Assembly: GCF_036075115.1 (NCBI RefSeq) | Contig: NZ_CP107958.1 | Span: forward strand, 6,510,001-6,574,000 | DNA: 64,000 nucleotides | Source of the DNA: Streptomyces sp. NBC_00377 | Lineage (GTDB): Bacteria; Actinomycetota; Actinomycetes; Streptomycetales; Streptomycetaceae | Reading direction: 5' to 3' | In this document: positions 1 through 9,219 of the stretch, one piece after another | Position numbering within the stretch: the first letter of the stretch is position 1 | Layout: every line of letters starts with the position of its first letter | Position numbers and translations under genes: made by a program | Notes under the pieces: generated by a model | Database searches by the model: none | Seen by the model: only the letters and a program-made list of their open reading frames with translations | Told to the model about the DNA's origin: nothing

Positions 1-1878
1 ATGGGCGTCCCAGGCCAGGATGTGCGCGGCGATCGCCTCACGTTCCGACTGCCAGTCCGAGGACGGGTGCATGCCGGGCGTACCGCCGCTGAGCACGGAA
101 CGGTACCCGGCGAGAGTTTCCGAACTGCCGTCGAGGTCGTCGTAGATCTCCTCGCCGAGCACCTCCAGTGCGGAACGCAGGATCTGTCGCGTCGTCCGGT
201 AGCTGAGGCTGAGCTTCGCGGACCGCCCGCGGATGTTGATGCCGAGACTGCCGAGTGTCACCTGGTTCTTGTAGATGCGCTGGTGGGTGTCGCCGACCAG
301 GAACAGGTCGTCCGTGTCACGGGCCGTCATCGCGCGCAGCATCTTCCAGTGTGCGGGGCGCAGGTCCTGCGCCTCGTCGACCACGATGTGCCGGTAACGG
401 TAGCGCAGCCAGCCACCGGAGCCGTCCTGGAGGTGGATGTTGTCCAGGCCGCCCGCTTCCTCCCGCCGGCGCTCGATTGCGCGGATGCGCTGTTCCCGCC
501 CTATCTCGAGGCGAGCGGCGCGCTCGGCCACCTGGTCCCACGTCTGGCGTCCGAGCCGGTCCAGACGCTGGGTGAAGCGCTCGGCGAGTTGCCAGACGGC
601 GGCTCGTTCCGCCCGGCCCACGTTCTTTCCCCGTCCGGCGCGGCGGGCGCGGAAATAGTCAGTGCGAGTGCCGACGGCCTGTCCGAGGATGACCTGCGTC
701 CACTCGTCGTGGAGGAATTCCGCGTCCCAGCCACTCTCGCCGAGCTCGTCGAGCATCGCCCGCCATTCCCTCACGGCCTGGCTGTCGTCGATGGTCTGTT
801 TACGGCTGCCCGGCTCGGCTTCTCGCACAACCCGTAGAGCGAGTTGGTCGACGTGGCTGACCTCCACCCGCGACAGCAGTTGCTCGCCGCCCAGTTCCAG
901 GAGCCGGGAACGCAGATCCGAGGCGAGGTTCTTGTTGTAGGTGGTCAGCAGCACGGGCTTGGTGTGGCCGGGCGGCAGCTGGGACACGAGGTGGCGGACG
1001 CGGTGCAGGGCGACGATCGTCTTGCCGGTGCCGGGGCCACCGCCGACCCTGGCGGGGCCGGAGTAGCGGCGCTCGACCAGCTTGGACTGGGCGGGGTGGA
1101 GGAAGACCTTCCAGCGACCGAAGTCCCCTGCTTCCAGTGCCTCGCGCAGGGCGTCGTCGGACGTGGTGACGACCGTGGCGGGCCGCTCGGCGGCTGTCCG
1201 GAAGTCCTCGGTGTCGACGGGGTCAGGGGCGGCGACAGGTGCGGTGACCTCGTCCCGTACCTCGTCGAAGGGCCTTCCGTCGTACAGCGCCAGCAGGACC
1301 TCACCGGTGAGCTGCGGCGCGTACTCGATCAGTCCGAGGAGCTGCTCCTCGGTGGTGAGGGTGCGGATGACCGGCACCAGGGGCTCCGCCACTCCCAGCT
1401 CGCTCAACTGCGCGTCGCTCCAGGCGGCAAACAGCGGTTGAGCTGAACGGGGCGGGGCTTCAGCGGGCGGGGCTTCAGCGGGCGCGGCCGGGACGGCGGG
1501 CGACGCTTCCTGCGGCGGAATGCGTCGCAGGATGCTGTCTTCCACCACCTGGAGGTCGACGTACTCGATGCCGCCGGTGACGTGGTTGATCCCGTAGGCG
1601 AGCCGGTCGTAGACCTCCTTACGGTGCTTGACCGAGACGATGAGCCAGTCGTCCTCGGCCAGCCGGAGCAGCAGAGCCCGGTACTCGTCGTTGATGCGCG
1701 CGGACCAGATCCGGCTGTCGCCCTTGAGCTGCTTGAGTTTCAGCCCGGGGGTGCGCGGGTTGTCCTTGAATTTGTGCTGGAAATCGAACAGGGCGCCCTT
1801 GACCGTGCGCGGCAGCCGGAGGATCTCCTTGTCCGCCTTGTCGAGCAGGCGCAGCGTCACGCCCCCGGTCTTCGTCAT
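1..1878 (-). CDS. UvrD/REP-type helicase with RelE-like N-terminal domain (partial, runs off left edge)
   Basis: This superfamily 1 helicase is open for 626 codons and its C-terminus lies beyond position 1. Residues 1 to about 85 look like a RelE/ParE toxin fold: an L-K-G-D-S-R-I-W-S-A-R segment, then I-N-D-E-Y-R-A-L and a V-S-V-K-H-R strand. The helicase core follows: Walker A GGPGTGKT at about 280-287, Walker B VVDEAQD at about 499-505, GDTHQRIY (motif III) and LSYRTTRQ (motif IV). The ATG at 1878 overlaps the stop of the upstream DUF1998 helicase (ATGA) and has a GGGGAG ribosome site inside that gene, so the two are probably translationally coupled and act together on DNA. The RelE-like part may be an RNase or only a ribosome- or nucleic-acid-binding module; that function is inference. 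Confidence 0.88.
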   Translation of the reverse strand, partial: MTKTGGVTLRLLDKADKEILRLPRTVKGALFDFQHKFKDNPRTPGLKLKQLKGDSRIWSARINDEYRALLLRLAEDDWLIVSVKHRKEVYDRLAYGINHVTGGIEYVDLQVVEDSILRRIPPQEASPAVPAAPAEAPPAEAPPRSAQPLFAAWSDAQLSELGVAEPLVPVIRTLTTEEQLLGLIEYAPQLTGEVLLALYDGRPFDEVRDEVTAPVAAPDPVDTEDFRTAAERPATVVTTSDDALREALEAGDFGRWKVFLHPAQSKLVERRYSGPARVGGGPGTGKTIVALHRVRHLVSQLPPGHTKPVLLTTYNKNLASDLRSRLLELGGEQLLSRVEVSHVDQLALRVVREAEPGSRKQTIDDSQAVREWRAMLDELGESGWDAEFLHDEWTQVILGQAVGTRTDYFRARRAGRGKNVGRAERAAVWQLAERFTQRLDRLGRQTWDQVAERAARLEIGREQRIRAIERRREEAGGLDNIHLQDGSGGWLRYRYRHIVVDEAQDLRPAHWKMLRAMTARDTDDLFLVGDTHQRIYKNQVTLGSLGINIRGRSAKLSLSYRTTRQILRSALEVLGEEIYDDLDGSSETLAGYRSVLSGGTPGMHPSSDWQSEREAIAAHILAWDAH

Positions 1879-4800
1879 GCCGACTCCCCGTTGTCGTTCT
1901 TCTTCTCGTCATGCCCGGCCGTACCCGTGCCCGGTCGGCTGTGATCCGCGGGACTGTTCGATGTCCCCTCGCCGTTGATGCCGAGGCGTGCCGCGATCTC
2001 CTCCGCGCTCCACCCGGCCGCCGGTCGTACGTCCCACAGTGCGGCGGCGAAGGCACGGTCGCGGTCCTGGGCCTCGATGTCCGGTTCCTCGGCCGTGCCC
2101 TGTGGTGCCAGAACCACACCCAGCCTGGCGTTCGGCCAGGCAAGTTCGGCCTGCCAGCCGTGTTCGTCGAGTTCGTAGCCGTCCTCGGGCGCGGGGACAC
2201 CCAGTTCGGCGAGCGCGTGGGCCAGCTCGGCCAGTCCCGCCTCGTCGGGGTCCACGTACTCCAGAACCGCGTCCCATGCGCCGTCGCGCTTGGGGCGGAA
2301 CACGGAGGGGGTGTCCTCGGTCGTCCTCGCGGGCACCGCGGGCAGGCCGGTCGTGACGGCCACCGGTGGCAGGCTGTCGGTCTCCCGCTGTGTGCCATCG
2401 GCGGAAATGATGCGGGTCGAGGACAGCCACCCCGCTCCGCCGGTCACGGTGAGCACGTCGGCGGTGAAGCCGTCCAGCAGCGAGGTGGTGAGTTGTGCGC
2501 TGTCGCCTCCACCATGCTCCAGGAACTGCAACACGTTGCTCCAGTACAGCCATGCTCGCCATCGCCGCTTATGGGTCGTCTCGTCCGCGACGGCGTGGGC
2601 GCTGTCGTCCAGCAGCGTCAGCCCGGTCCAGACAGGCGGCCGGTGTCGTACGTCGGCGACCAGGACGAGCCGGCATCCGGACCGGTCCGTCGCGGTCAGG
2701 ACGCGCAGGGGCCCCTTCGGCGTGTCGGAGTGTTCGCCGCGGAGAGCCGCTTCGACGGTCCGCCCGACCGCGTCTGCTCGCACCGGTGTGTCCCGCAGGC
2801 CGGCAGTCCCGAGGAGCCCGGCGACGGCGGCTTCGGCCCGGTGGTGCCACTGCCCGGCGTCGGGGGCGCGGAGATAGGCGAGCAGCAGTTCGGCCGGGTT
2901 GACCCACACTGTCTCGGACAGTTCGCCCCGCAGGCCGCCGCGCGTGCGCTCGTAGTAAGCGCGTGCCCTCTTCTGGGCCTCATCGTCGTAGGGCTGCCAC
3001 ACCGGGTCTGCGGGAGCGATTCCGGCGTATCCGGTGTCGCGGACCCGGTTCCGCCACTCCTTTATGTCGTGGTAGGTCAGTTGGAACACCCGGAGCCCGT
3101 CCGCCCGCAACCGGGCGCGTTTTGCCGCGTCGTCCGCGAGACGGTTGTGCTCGGTGCCCGCGTGGTAGCGATATCCGTCCAGGTAGACGGCGAGCCGTGG
3201 GCCGGGTGCGTCGAGTCGCTCGAAGAGGACGTCGGGCCGGGTTCCGTCGAGTACGCGCTGCTGCGAGACCCGCCAGCTCGTGGTCGTGCCGTCACCCGTG
3301 GTCAGCCGGAGATCCAGCGCCCGTGTGCCGGCCGGAGTGGTGTACGTGTCCGCCGTCGCCCGGGACTCGGGCTGCTTGGCCCACTCCTCCAGTGTGTCGA
3401 CGAACATGACCTCCAGGTCGCTCTCCGCCTGTCGCTCCAACGGGATCTGACGGGTCGTCGAAATCCGCGAGGTCCGCCAGCGTTCACCGTCGGCGCCGAG
3501 GAGCTCGTCCAGCATGGACTGCACTTCCCGGCGGGAGACACGGTCGTAGTCCGATGGGGGCACCCTGCGCAGCAGGCACTGATGGCAGCCGTCCAGCTCT
3601 TTCTGCTGGCAGGCGCAGTTGTCGATCACCTCGCGCGCCTTGAGGAGTACCTCGCGGAAGCCGTCCGCGGACGCCAGTCGGTGAAGATAGCCCGTACCGC
3701 CGGGCAACCGGTCGTAGACGACGAGGAACCGCCGCGGGAAGTCCGCGCCGAGCTGGTCCGGGCTGTCCGGCATCGAGGCGGCGGCGATGTCGATGTGGTC
3801 GGGGTCGCCGCCGTAGCGTGCCGCGATACCGGCGAACAGCGCCGCGGTGAAGGAGGCGAGCCGTTCCCGGGCCCGGGTCACGGAGGCGGGCAGCAGGATC
3901 CGTACGGCTTCCGTGGTGAGCTCGTGGGCCAGCAGCAGCGGTACGTCCTGTCCGGCCGTCCTTTGGCCCGCTCCACGCGCGGAGCCGTGTGTCCGCCGAC
4001 GGGGGCACCACAACAGATGGTGGGCGCTGCCCTTCGTGGCTGCTGCCCCCGAGTCGGTGAGCGCGTGCTGCGGCTGGTCGACGACCGGTCGGCCCTCCGC
4101 CGTCGCGCCACCGCAGGTCGTGCACACGTAGAACGGATTGATCCGTACTTCCTCGCCGGCCAGCGGCACCGTGGAACTGCCGTCCTGCCGGTCGAGTCCC
4201 AGGTTCAGCGTTCGGATGACGGCCTTACGGGAGAAGTCCACGCCGAAGGTTGCGGTGTCGTGCCGCCAGGAGTCGATGGCCAGATGTTCGGGATCGATGT
4301 CCACGGTGGTGAGCACCGCGTACTGCCTACGGGCCCGTTCGTCGCGGTCGTCACGTACCCGGGCGTCGTCCCGCTTGTCCCGGGCGACGACCCGGCGGGG
4401 CTGAAGCACGTACTGCACGCAGCCCGCGTCGGCGATCTCCCGCCCGTCGCAGCGCGGGCAGGGGGAGGTGTCGGCCTGCGCGTTCTGGGTGCGCACGTAT
4501 CCACAGGAGGGACAGAGCCGCCACACCGACCAGGCCCGGCGCTCCGGACTGCCGATGTCCAGGGCACGCACCACGTGCTTGTAACCGTTGACGTAGAAGC
4601 TGTTGCCGGGGGCCAGTTCGGTGAGGGCTGTTTTGCGGGAGCGCTCGTAGTCGCGGGTCTCGCTGCGATGGACGCGCTCGGTACCGGCGGGTGGCCCGGC
4701 TTCTCTCGGGTTTCCTGTCTCGGACGGGTCGTCGCTGTCCGAAAGTGCCTCGGACCAGTACAGGGTGGCTTCCAGCTGGGTCGTGGTGTCGGCCAGGCTG

Positions 4801-7800
4801 TAGTTCGGCAGGAGTCCCAGTTCGACGAGTGTGCCGTGCGCGCTGGTCCGGCTCAGTTCCCGCAGCAGGTCTCCGGTGCTGCGGCGTTCGGCGAGCAGTT
4901 CCCGCCGTTCCCGGTCCTGGATCTCGTCGGTACGGGCCAGCGAGTCGACGGCCTCGTCGATCGCGGCGATCCTGCGCCGCAGTTCCTCCCGCCGCCCCGT
5001 CCAGTCCTCCTCCGCCTCTTGGAGAGCTCGTACGACGCCGTGGGCCGCGTACTTCCGGAGTTCGTCGGCGGCGTGCGTGGACACTCCGGTGTCGTCGTCG
5101 CCGTCAGGTGCGGAGGGGCCGTTCGGGGTCGGCGTGGGCGCGTCACCTCCGGGAAACAGGGTCAGGAACCGCTCGACGAGCGTCGCCCCGTGCGTCTGTG
5201 CGGCGTCCGCGAGGTCCTGGCACCAACCCGTCGTACCGAAGAGGGCGGAGGCCAGCCGGGGCACGGGCTGGAGGCGTTCGCCGTCAGCGGTGGCGAGCTC
5301 TCCGCGCGCGGCGAGGTCCAGCAGCCACGCGGTGTACTGCCGGCGCAGGATCTCCACCGCCGACAGATAGCAGCCCGGCGGCACGATGTCGCCGGCGATC
5401 ATCTCCCGAGGCTGGTCCAGGTAGTACAGGTCGCGGGCCCTGCGCCCACCGAAGGCGACGACCAGCGCGTTGCCCGTCTTGCGCCCCGCCCGGCCCGACT
5501 GCTGCACGTAGTTCGCGGGCCCCTTCGGCAGCGAGCCGATCAGTACGGCAGAGAGATCACCGATGTCGATGCCGAGTTCCAGCGTGGGGGTGCAGGACAG
5601 CACGTTCGGGTCGGTGTAGTGCGTACCGGCCCGGAAGGTCCGTTCGACCTGCTCCCGCTGTGCACGGGTCAGCATGCCGGTGTGCTCGGCCGTCACGACA
5701 CGGAAGGTGCCACCGGTCAGGTACAGCCGCCGGTAGTAGTCGTTCGTGTAGTCGCGCTCCTGAAGAGCGGCGAAGCCCGCGCCGGTGACGCTCCCGCTGC
5801 CGCCGTGCCGGTCGGTCGGCGTCGAGCGCAGCATGCCCGGCTGCGGCGGTGTCAGGTATCCCTTGCACCGGTAGCGCGGGCACGGGTGGCCGTACCAGCG
5901 GGTGCGCCGCTCCGGAGGAACGACCTGCTGCCAGCCGCAGTCCTCACACGCCACGAACGCCTTGTTGACGATCGAGTCGTCCAGCAGCCGCACCTGGATG
6001 TGGCCGGGCTGGAGACCGTACACGCGCGTGGTGCGGTCCTTCGCCGTCCGCACGCTGAGCACGTGCTCGTCGGCGAGGGCGGGCAACAGCCGACGAAGGT
6101 ACTCGGTGGCCCCGGCGGCGTCCAGCCCGAGGCAGCGGCGGGTCCAGTCCTGGAACCAGGCCTGCCGGCCGGTGATCACGTCGAACTCGGTCCGGTCCTT
6201 CTGCCCGTCGAGCAGGAATCGCGGTGGGGCGACACCTTCGGGAAAGGCGGGCATGCCGTCGGGCCGCCGCCCGCTGATGAGGAACCGGTCGGCGCCGGCC
6301 TCCCGCATCCACTGCTCCAGCCAACGGTGCCGGACCGCGCCGCGCAGCCGCAGCCGCTCCAGAAGGCCCCGCACGTAGGCGAGATACCGCTCGGGAGTCG
6401 GGAGCCCGCCCGTCATCACCATCTGGCCCGGCAGCGCGAGATGCAGATCGCGGGCGAGGTCGGTGACCCGCTCGGGGTTCTCGACGACGACCTCGGCGGC
6501 GGCCGTCCGCGTGAGCTCCAGGGTGCGGCCGAGGCGTGATCGCAGCCCGAACTCCATGACCGTGGCGAAGGCCAGCCGTTCACCGATCAGCCGCCAGGTA
6601 CGTGCATCGCCTGTGCCACGGCCCGACAACACCCGGTCGACGCCCGGTTCGTCGTGCAGATCCGGTGGAACAACGGCGGCGAGTGCCTCTGGATCGTCCA
6701 CCGAGTCCAGAACGTTGCCGATCAGGTCGTTGAGCGCGGTCGTCGCTCCCGCCTCGTCGAGATTGTGCGCAAGCAGCGACCTCAGCGAGAACTTGTACGA
6801 GGCGTTGGCGACGTACCCGGCGCGGTGCGCGGCGTCCTGCGTGGAGTCGTTGAACAGCAGCGTCTTGCGTTCCTCCGGGACCAGCGCGATGTCCCCGCCG
6901 GTGAAGAGCTGGGTGACCGTGGCCGAGGCCAGCGCGGCCTGCGCCGTACCGAGGAACCGGATGCTGTTGTCGGTGTTGCACGCCGGACAGCGGTCGTCCT
7001 TGGCCGCCTTGTCGGCGGTCTTCTTGTCCAGCAGCGCGAGGGCGAACCAGGCGTCGACCGGGTCCCCGTCGTCTCCCGCCGTCGGTAGCCGGTAGGTACC
7101 CTGCGCCCCGTCGAGCACCACCACGGAGAGCGGATCGACACCGCTGCCCGCGGGCAGGCGCCCGGCCAGTGCGTCGAGGGCCTGGCGCCGCTCCGGCTCG
7201 GTCGCCGAGATGAAGTAGCGGATGCGGCGCTTGTCCCGGCCGACGCCGGCCCGCCAGATCCGGTCCTGTGCCATGACGAGCTGCTGCGGATCGGACTCCG
7301 GGGACAGCGCGGCCCAGCCGGATCGCCCGCACGCGCGGCAGTACACGGCGGGCAGGTGCACCTGCGCGGGGCGCACCGCCGTGTCCGTGCCCGCCAGCGG
7401 CTGCGGCCGGTTCGCTCCGCCCGAGGCCCCGTAGCCCGCGGAAGAACCGTCCTCCTCGTCCGAGGGGGGAGCGGCGGCCAGGGCCGCGCGCCGGGCCTGT
7501 GCGCGGTCGTCCTCGTACCAGCGGAACTCCGGTGTCCGGCCGACCCCACGCAGCACACGTGTCACCGGCCGCACCCAGAGATGGGCCTCGACGTGCAGCA
7601 GGGGACGCGGACGTCGTTCGTCGGAGTCCGGGTCCCGGGCGGCGGAGAGCAGGGCCACGAAACGGGCCAGGGCTTGCAGCACCAGCTGCGGGTTCTCCCG
7701 GGCGGTGCGTCCCCAGGCGTATCCGAAGCGCGCGAGCCGGTCCCGCAGCCCCCACTCGTCCAGCGGCTCGCCGTCGAGCAGCGCGAGGATGCCCTGCGTG

Positions 7801-8912
7801 AAGTCGTGCCGTTTCAGCAGACGGCCGATACGGAACGCGTCGAGGCCTCGTTGCCCCAGCATGTGCGCGGCGAGCCCGTCCAGGTCCAGCTGGTCCGGCT
7901 TCGCCTCCACGCCCACGCCACCCGACGCCGCGATGACCTCCTGCGGAGTGGGTGGCTCGGGAAGCGCGTAGTCGACCTCGCCGGTGAACTCCTCGGCGGT
8001 CATCCGCTCCTCGCCGATGACCGCGTCCGCCGTGAAGGGCATGCCGAACACCTGTGCCGCCACGTCCAGGATGCCCCCGGCCGACGTGCCCGCCCGGCCC
8101 GCCCCGAGCGTCGCGGAGGTCGCCACGGGGCAGATCCGCCCGAGCGGCCGGTCCGGTTGCGTGGCGCCGACCGCTGTCGCCAGCCGCCGCAGCAGCATGG
8201 CGACGTCGGTGCCTTGGGCGCCGTCGTAGGTGTGGAACTCGTCCAGCACCACGTACGCGACGTCCGCGCCGTCCCACAGGACCCGGTCCTCACCGCGCTG
8301 CAACAGCAGGTCCAGCATCTTGTAGTTGGTGATCAGTACGTCGGGCGGGGAGACGCGCATCTCCTCGCGGCGTGTCATGACCCGCCGGAAGTCGGTGTCC
8401 GGCCGGTCGCCGATGTACAGCCCCGCGGTCACCTGGGCGAGGTCGGGCGCGGTCAGGTAGTCGCTGATGCGGCCGGCCTGGTCGGTGGCGAGCGCGTTCA
8501 TCGGGTACAGCAGTACGGCCTTCACGCCGCGCCGCCCGAGCGCCTTCTGCCGTCGGCAGTGGTCGAGCACCGGCACCAGGAACGACTCGGTCTTGCCGGA
8601 GCCGGTGCCGGTCGTCACGAGCGTCGGCTCGGCCGCCCTGCCGCCCAGCGTGCTGAGCCGCTGCCACGCCTTGGCCTGGTGCCGCCACGGCGTGAACCCG
8701 GGCCGCCACTCCAGGTGCCGCTCCCACCCGTCGTCCGCCTTGTGGAACGGCGTCCTGATGCGCAGGTACGGCCCCCGGAAGATCCCCGACTCGGGGTCTC
8801 CCAGAAACCGCTCGAGGGCCCGCCGGGTGTCGTCGTCGGCGAGCGCGTAGGTCGTCGTGAGGTACTGCGTCAGACTGCCCCGAAGCTGCGCGGCGGCCAG
8901 AGTGGGTTTCAC
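1875..8912 (-). CDS. Giant DEAD/DEAH helicase with DUF1998/MZB zinc module and C-terminal Vsr-like nuclease domain
   Basis: A 2345-residue superfamily 2 helicase. Motif I TTGTGSGKTE is at about 100-109, DEFH at 224-227, SAT follows, and the motif VI region reads QQSGRAGRK. Several CxxC pairs form zinc-ribbon-like insertions through the middle. The DUF1998/MZB cysteines (NCACQ and DGCHQC) lie near residues 1766-1779. After them, about 1890-1950, comes a segment resembling Vsr/DUF559 PD-(D/E)XK enzymes: RPDVLF, then YLDGYRYH, then R-L-R-A-D-G-L-R-V-F-Q-L. DUF1998 helicases occur in DISARM (DrmA/DrmB), Druantia (DruE) and MrfA repair; none of these is an exact match to this fusion. The GTG start has AAGGGGAG 6 bases upstream. 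Likely role: ATP-driven DNA translocation coupled to cleavage in phage defence. The nuclease assignment is from motif pattern only. Confidence 0.87.
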   Translation of the reverse strand: MKPTLAAAQLRGSLTQYLTTTYALADDDTRRALERFLGDPESGIFRGPYLRIRTPFHKADDGWERHLEWRPGFTPWRHQAKAWQRLSTLGGRAAEPTLVTTGTGSGKTESFLVPVLDHCRRQKALGRRGVKAVLLYPMNALATDQAGRISDYLTAPDLAQVTAGLYIGDRPDTDFRRVMTRREEMRVSPPDVLITNYKMLDLLLQRGEDRVLWDGADVAYVVLDEFHTYDGAQGTDVAMLLRRLATAVGATQPDRPLGRICPVATSATLGAGRAGTSAGGILDVAAQVFGMPFTADAVIGEERMTAEEFTGEVDYALPEPPTPQEVIAASGGVGVEAKPDQLDLDGLAAHMLGQRGLDAFRIGRLLKRHDFTQGILALLDGEPLDEWGLRDRLARFGYAWGRTARENPQLVLQALARFVALLSAARDPDSDERRPRPLLHVEAHLWVRPVTRVLRGVGRTPEFRWYEDDRAQARRAALAAAPPSDEEDGSSAGYGASGGANRPQPLAGTDTAVRPAQVHLPAVYCRACGRSGWAALSPESDPQQLVMAQDRIWRAGVGRDKRRIRYFISATEPERRQALDALAGRLPAGSGVDPLSVVVLDGAQGTYRLPTAGDDGDPVDAWFALALLDKKTADKAAKDDRCPACNTDNSIRFLGTAQAALASATVTQLFTGGDIALVPEERKTLLFNDSTQDAAHRAGYVANASYKFSLRSLLAHNLDEAGATTALNDLIGNVLDSVDDPEALAAVVPPDLHDEPGVDRVLSGRGTGDARTWRLIGERLAFATVMEFGLRSRLGRTLELTRTAAAEVVVENPERVTDLARDLHLALPGQMVMTGGLPTPERYLAYVRGLLERLRLRGAVRHRWLEQWMREAGADRFLISGRRPDGMPAFPEGVAPPRFLLDGQKDRTEFDVITGRQAWFQDWTRRCLGLDAAGATEYLRRLLPALADEHVLSVRTAKDRTTRVYGLQPGHIQVRLLDDSIVNKAFVACEDCGWQQVVPPERRTRWYGHPCPRYRCKGYLTPPQPGMLRSTPTDRHGGSGSVTGAGFAALQERDYTNDYYRRLYLTGGTFRVVTAEHTGMLTRAQREQVERTFRAGTHYTDPNVLSCTPTLELGIDIGDLSAVLIGSLPKGPANYVQQSGRAGRKTGNALVVAFGGRRARDLYYLDQPREMIAGDIVPPGCYLSAVEILRRQYTAWLLDLAARGELATADGERLQPVPRLASALFGTTGWCQDLADAAQTHGATLVERFLTLFPGGDAPTPTPNGPSAPDGDDDTGVSTHAADELRKYAAHGVVRALQEAEEDWTGRREELRRRIAAIDEAVDSLARTDEIQDRERRELLAERRSTGDLLRELSRTSAHGTLVELGLLPNYSLADTTTQLEATLYWSEALSDSDDPSETGNPREAGPPAGTERVHRSETRDYERSRKTALTELAPGNSFYVNGYKHVVRALDIGSPERRAWSVWRLCPSCGYVRTQNAQADTSPCPRCDGREIADAGCVQYVLQPRRVVARDKRDDARVRDDRDERARRQYAVLTTVDIDPEHLAIDSWRHDTATFGVDFSRKAVIRTLNLGLDRQDGSSTVPLAGEEVRINPFYVCTTCGGATAEGRPVVDQPQHALTDSGAAATKGSAHHLLWCPRRRTHGSARGAGQRTAGQDVPLLLAHELTTEAVRILLPASVTRARERLASFTAALFAGIAARYGGDPDHIDIAAASMPDSPDQLGADFPRRFLVVYDRLPGGTGYLHRLASADGFREVLLKAREVIDNCACQQKELDGCHQCLLRRVPPSDYDRVSRREVQSMLDELLGADGERWRTSRISTTRQIPLERQAESDLEVMFVDTLEEWAKQPESRATADTYTTPAGTRALDLRLTTGDGTTTSWRVSQQRVLDGTRPDVLFERLDAPGPRLAVYLDGYRYHAGTEHNRLADDAAKRARLRADGLRVFQLTYHDIKEWRNRVRDTGYAGIAPADPVWQPYDDEAQKRARAYYERTRGGLRGELSETVWVNPAELLLAYLRAPDAGQWHHRAEAAVAGLLGTAGLRDTPVRADAVGRTVEAALRGEHSDTPKGPLRVLTATDRSGCRLVLVADVRHRPPVWTGLTLLDDSAHAVADETTHKRRWRAWLYWSNVLQFLEHGGGDSAQLTTSLLDGFTADVLTVTGGAGWLSSTRIISADGTQRETDSLPPVAVTTGLPAVPARTTEDTPSVFRPKRDGAWDAVLEYVDPDEAGLAELAHALAELGVPAPEDGYELDEHGWQAELAWPNARLGVVLAPQGTAEEPDIEAQDRDRAFAAALWDVRPAAGWSAEEIAARLGINGEGTSNSPADHSRPGTGTAGHDEKKNDNGESA

Positions 8913-9219
8913 GACGCTCCCCTTACGTCTGCGGATCCCGGGGCGCTCGCGTGGCAGCGGTCACCCCGTGTGCTGCGGATCAACCGTATAGGGCAGGTCG
9001 GACAGTGTGTGACGGGACGGGGTACACCGGAGTCCCGTTCCCGTCGGAGGGGCCTGTGACAGCCGCGCTCCTCGCCGAACCGTGGCTGATTGGCGCCCTT
9101 TCGGGCTTTCCTCACTGGTTTCACCCTGAAGGAAAACGAAGGAAGCGCGCAGAGCGCACAGAACGCACGCACGAGAGCAAAGGAAGAGCCGAGCACGGGC
9201 AGCGCCGAGGGGGAACGCC
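8913..9219. other. Divergent intergenic region
   Basis: These 307 bases separate the minus-strand helicase start from the plus-strand beta-family gene and must carry promoters for both. I see no convincing -35/-10 pair. A TATACG hexamer on the minus strand near 8985-8990 is a weak -10 candidate. The 100 bases before the plus-strand gene are purine-rich, ending in a GAGGGGG ribosome site. No additional gene is evident. Confidence 0.5.
9012..9038. promoter_or_regulatory. Inverted repeat, possible operator in the divergent promoter region
   Basis: ACGGGAC at 9012-9018 is matched by GTCCCGT at 9032-9038, a perfect 7-base inverted repeat with a 13-base spacer. Its place between two divergent genes suits a regulator binding site, but such repeats are common in GC-rich DNA, so this is only a candidate. 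Confidence 0.3.

Noticed and set aside
1911-6539. A very long open plus-strand frame opposite the giant helicase.
   Set aside because: It is antisense to a gene with complete helicase motifs, has no domain, and stays open only because G/C-rich codons on the other strand avoid stop complements.
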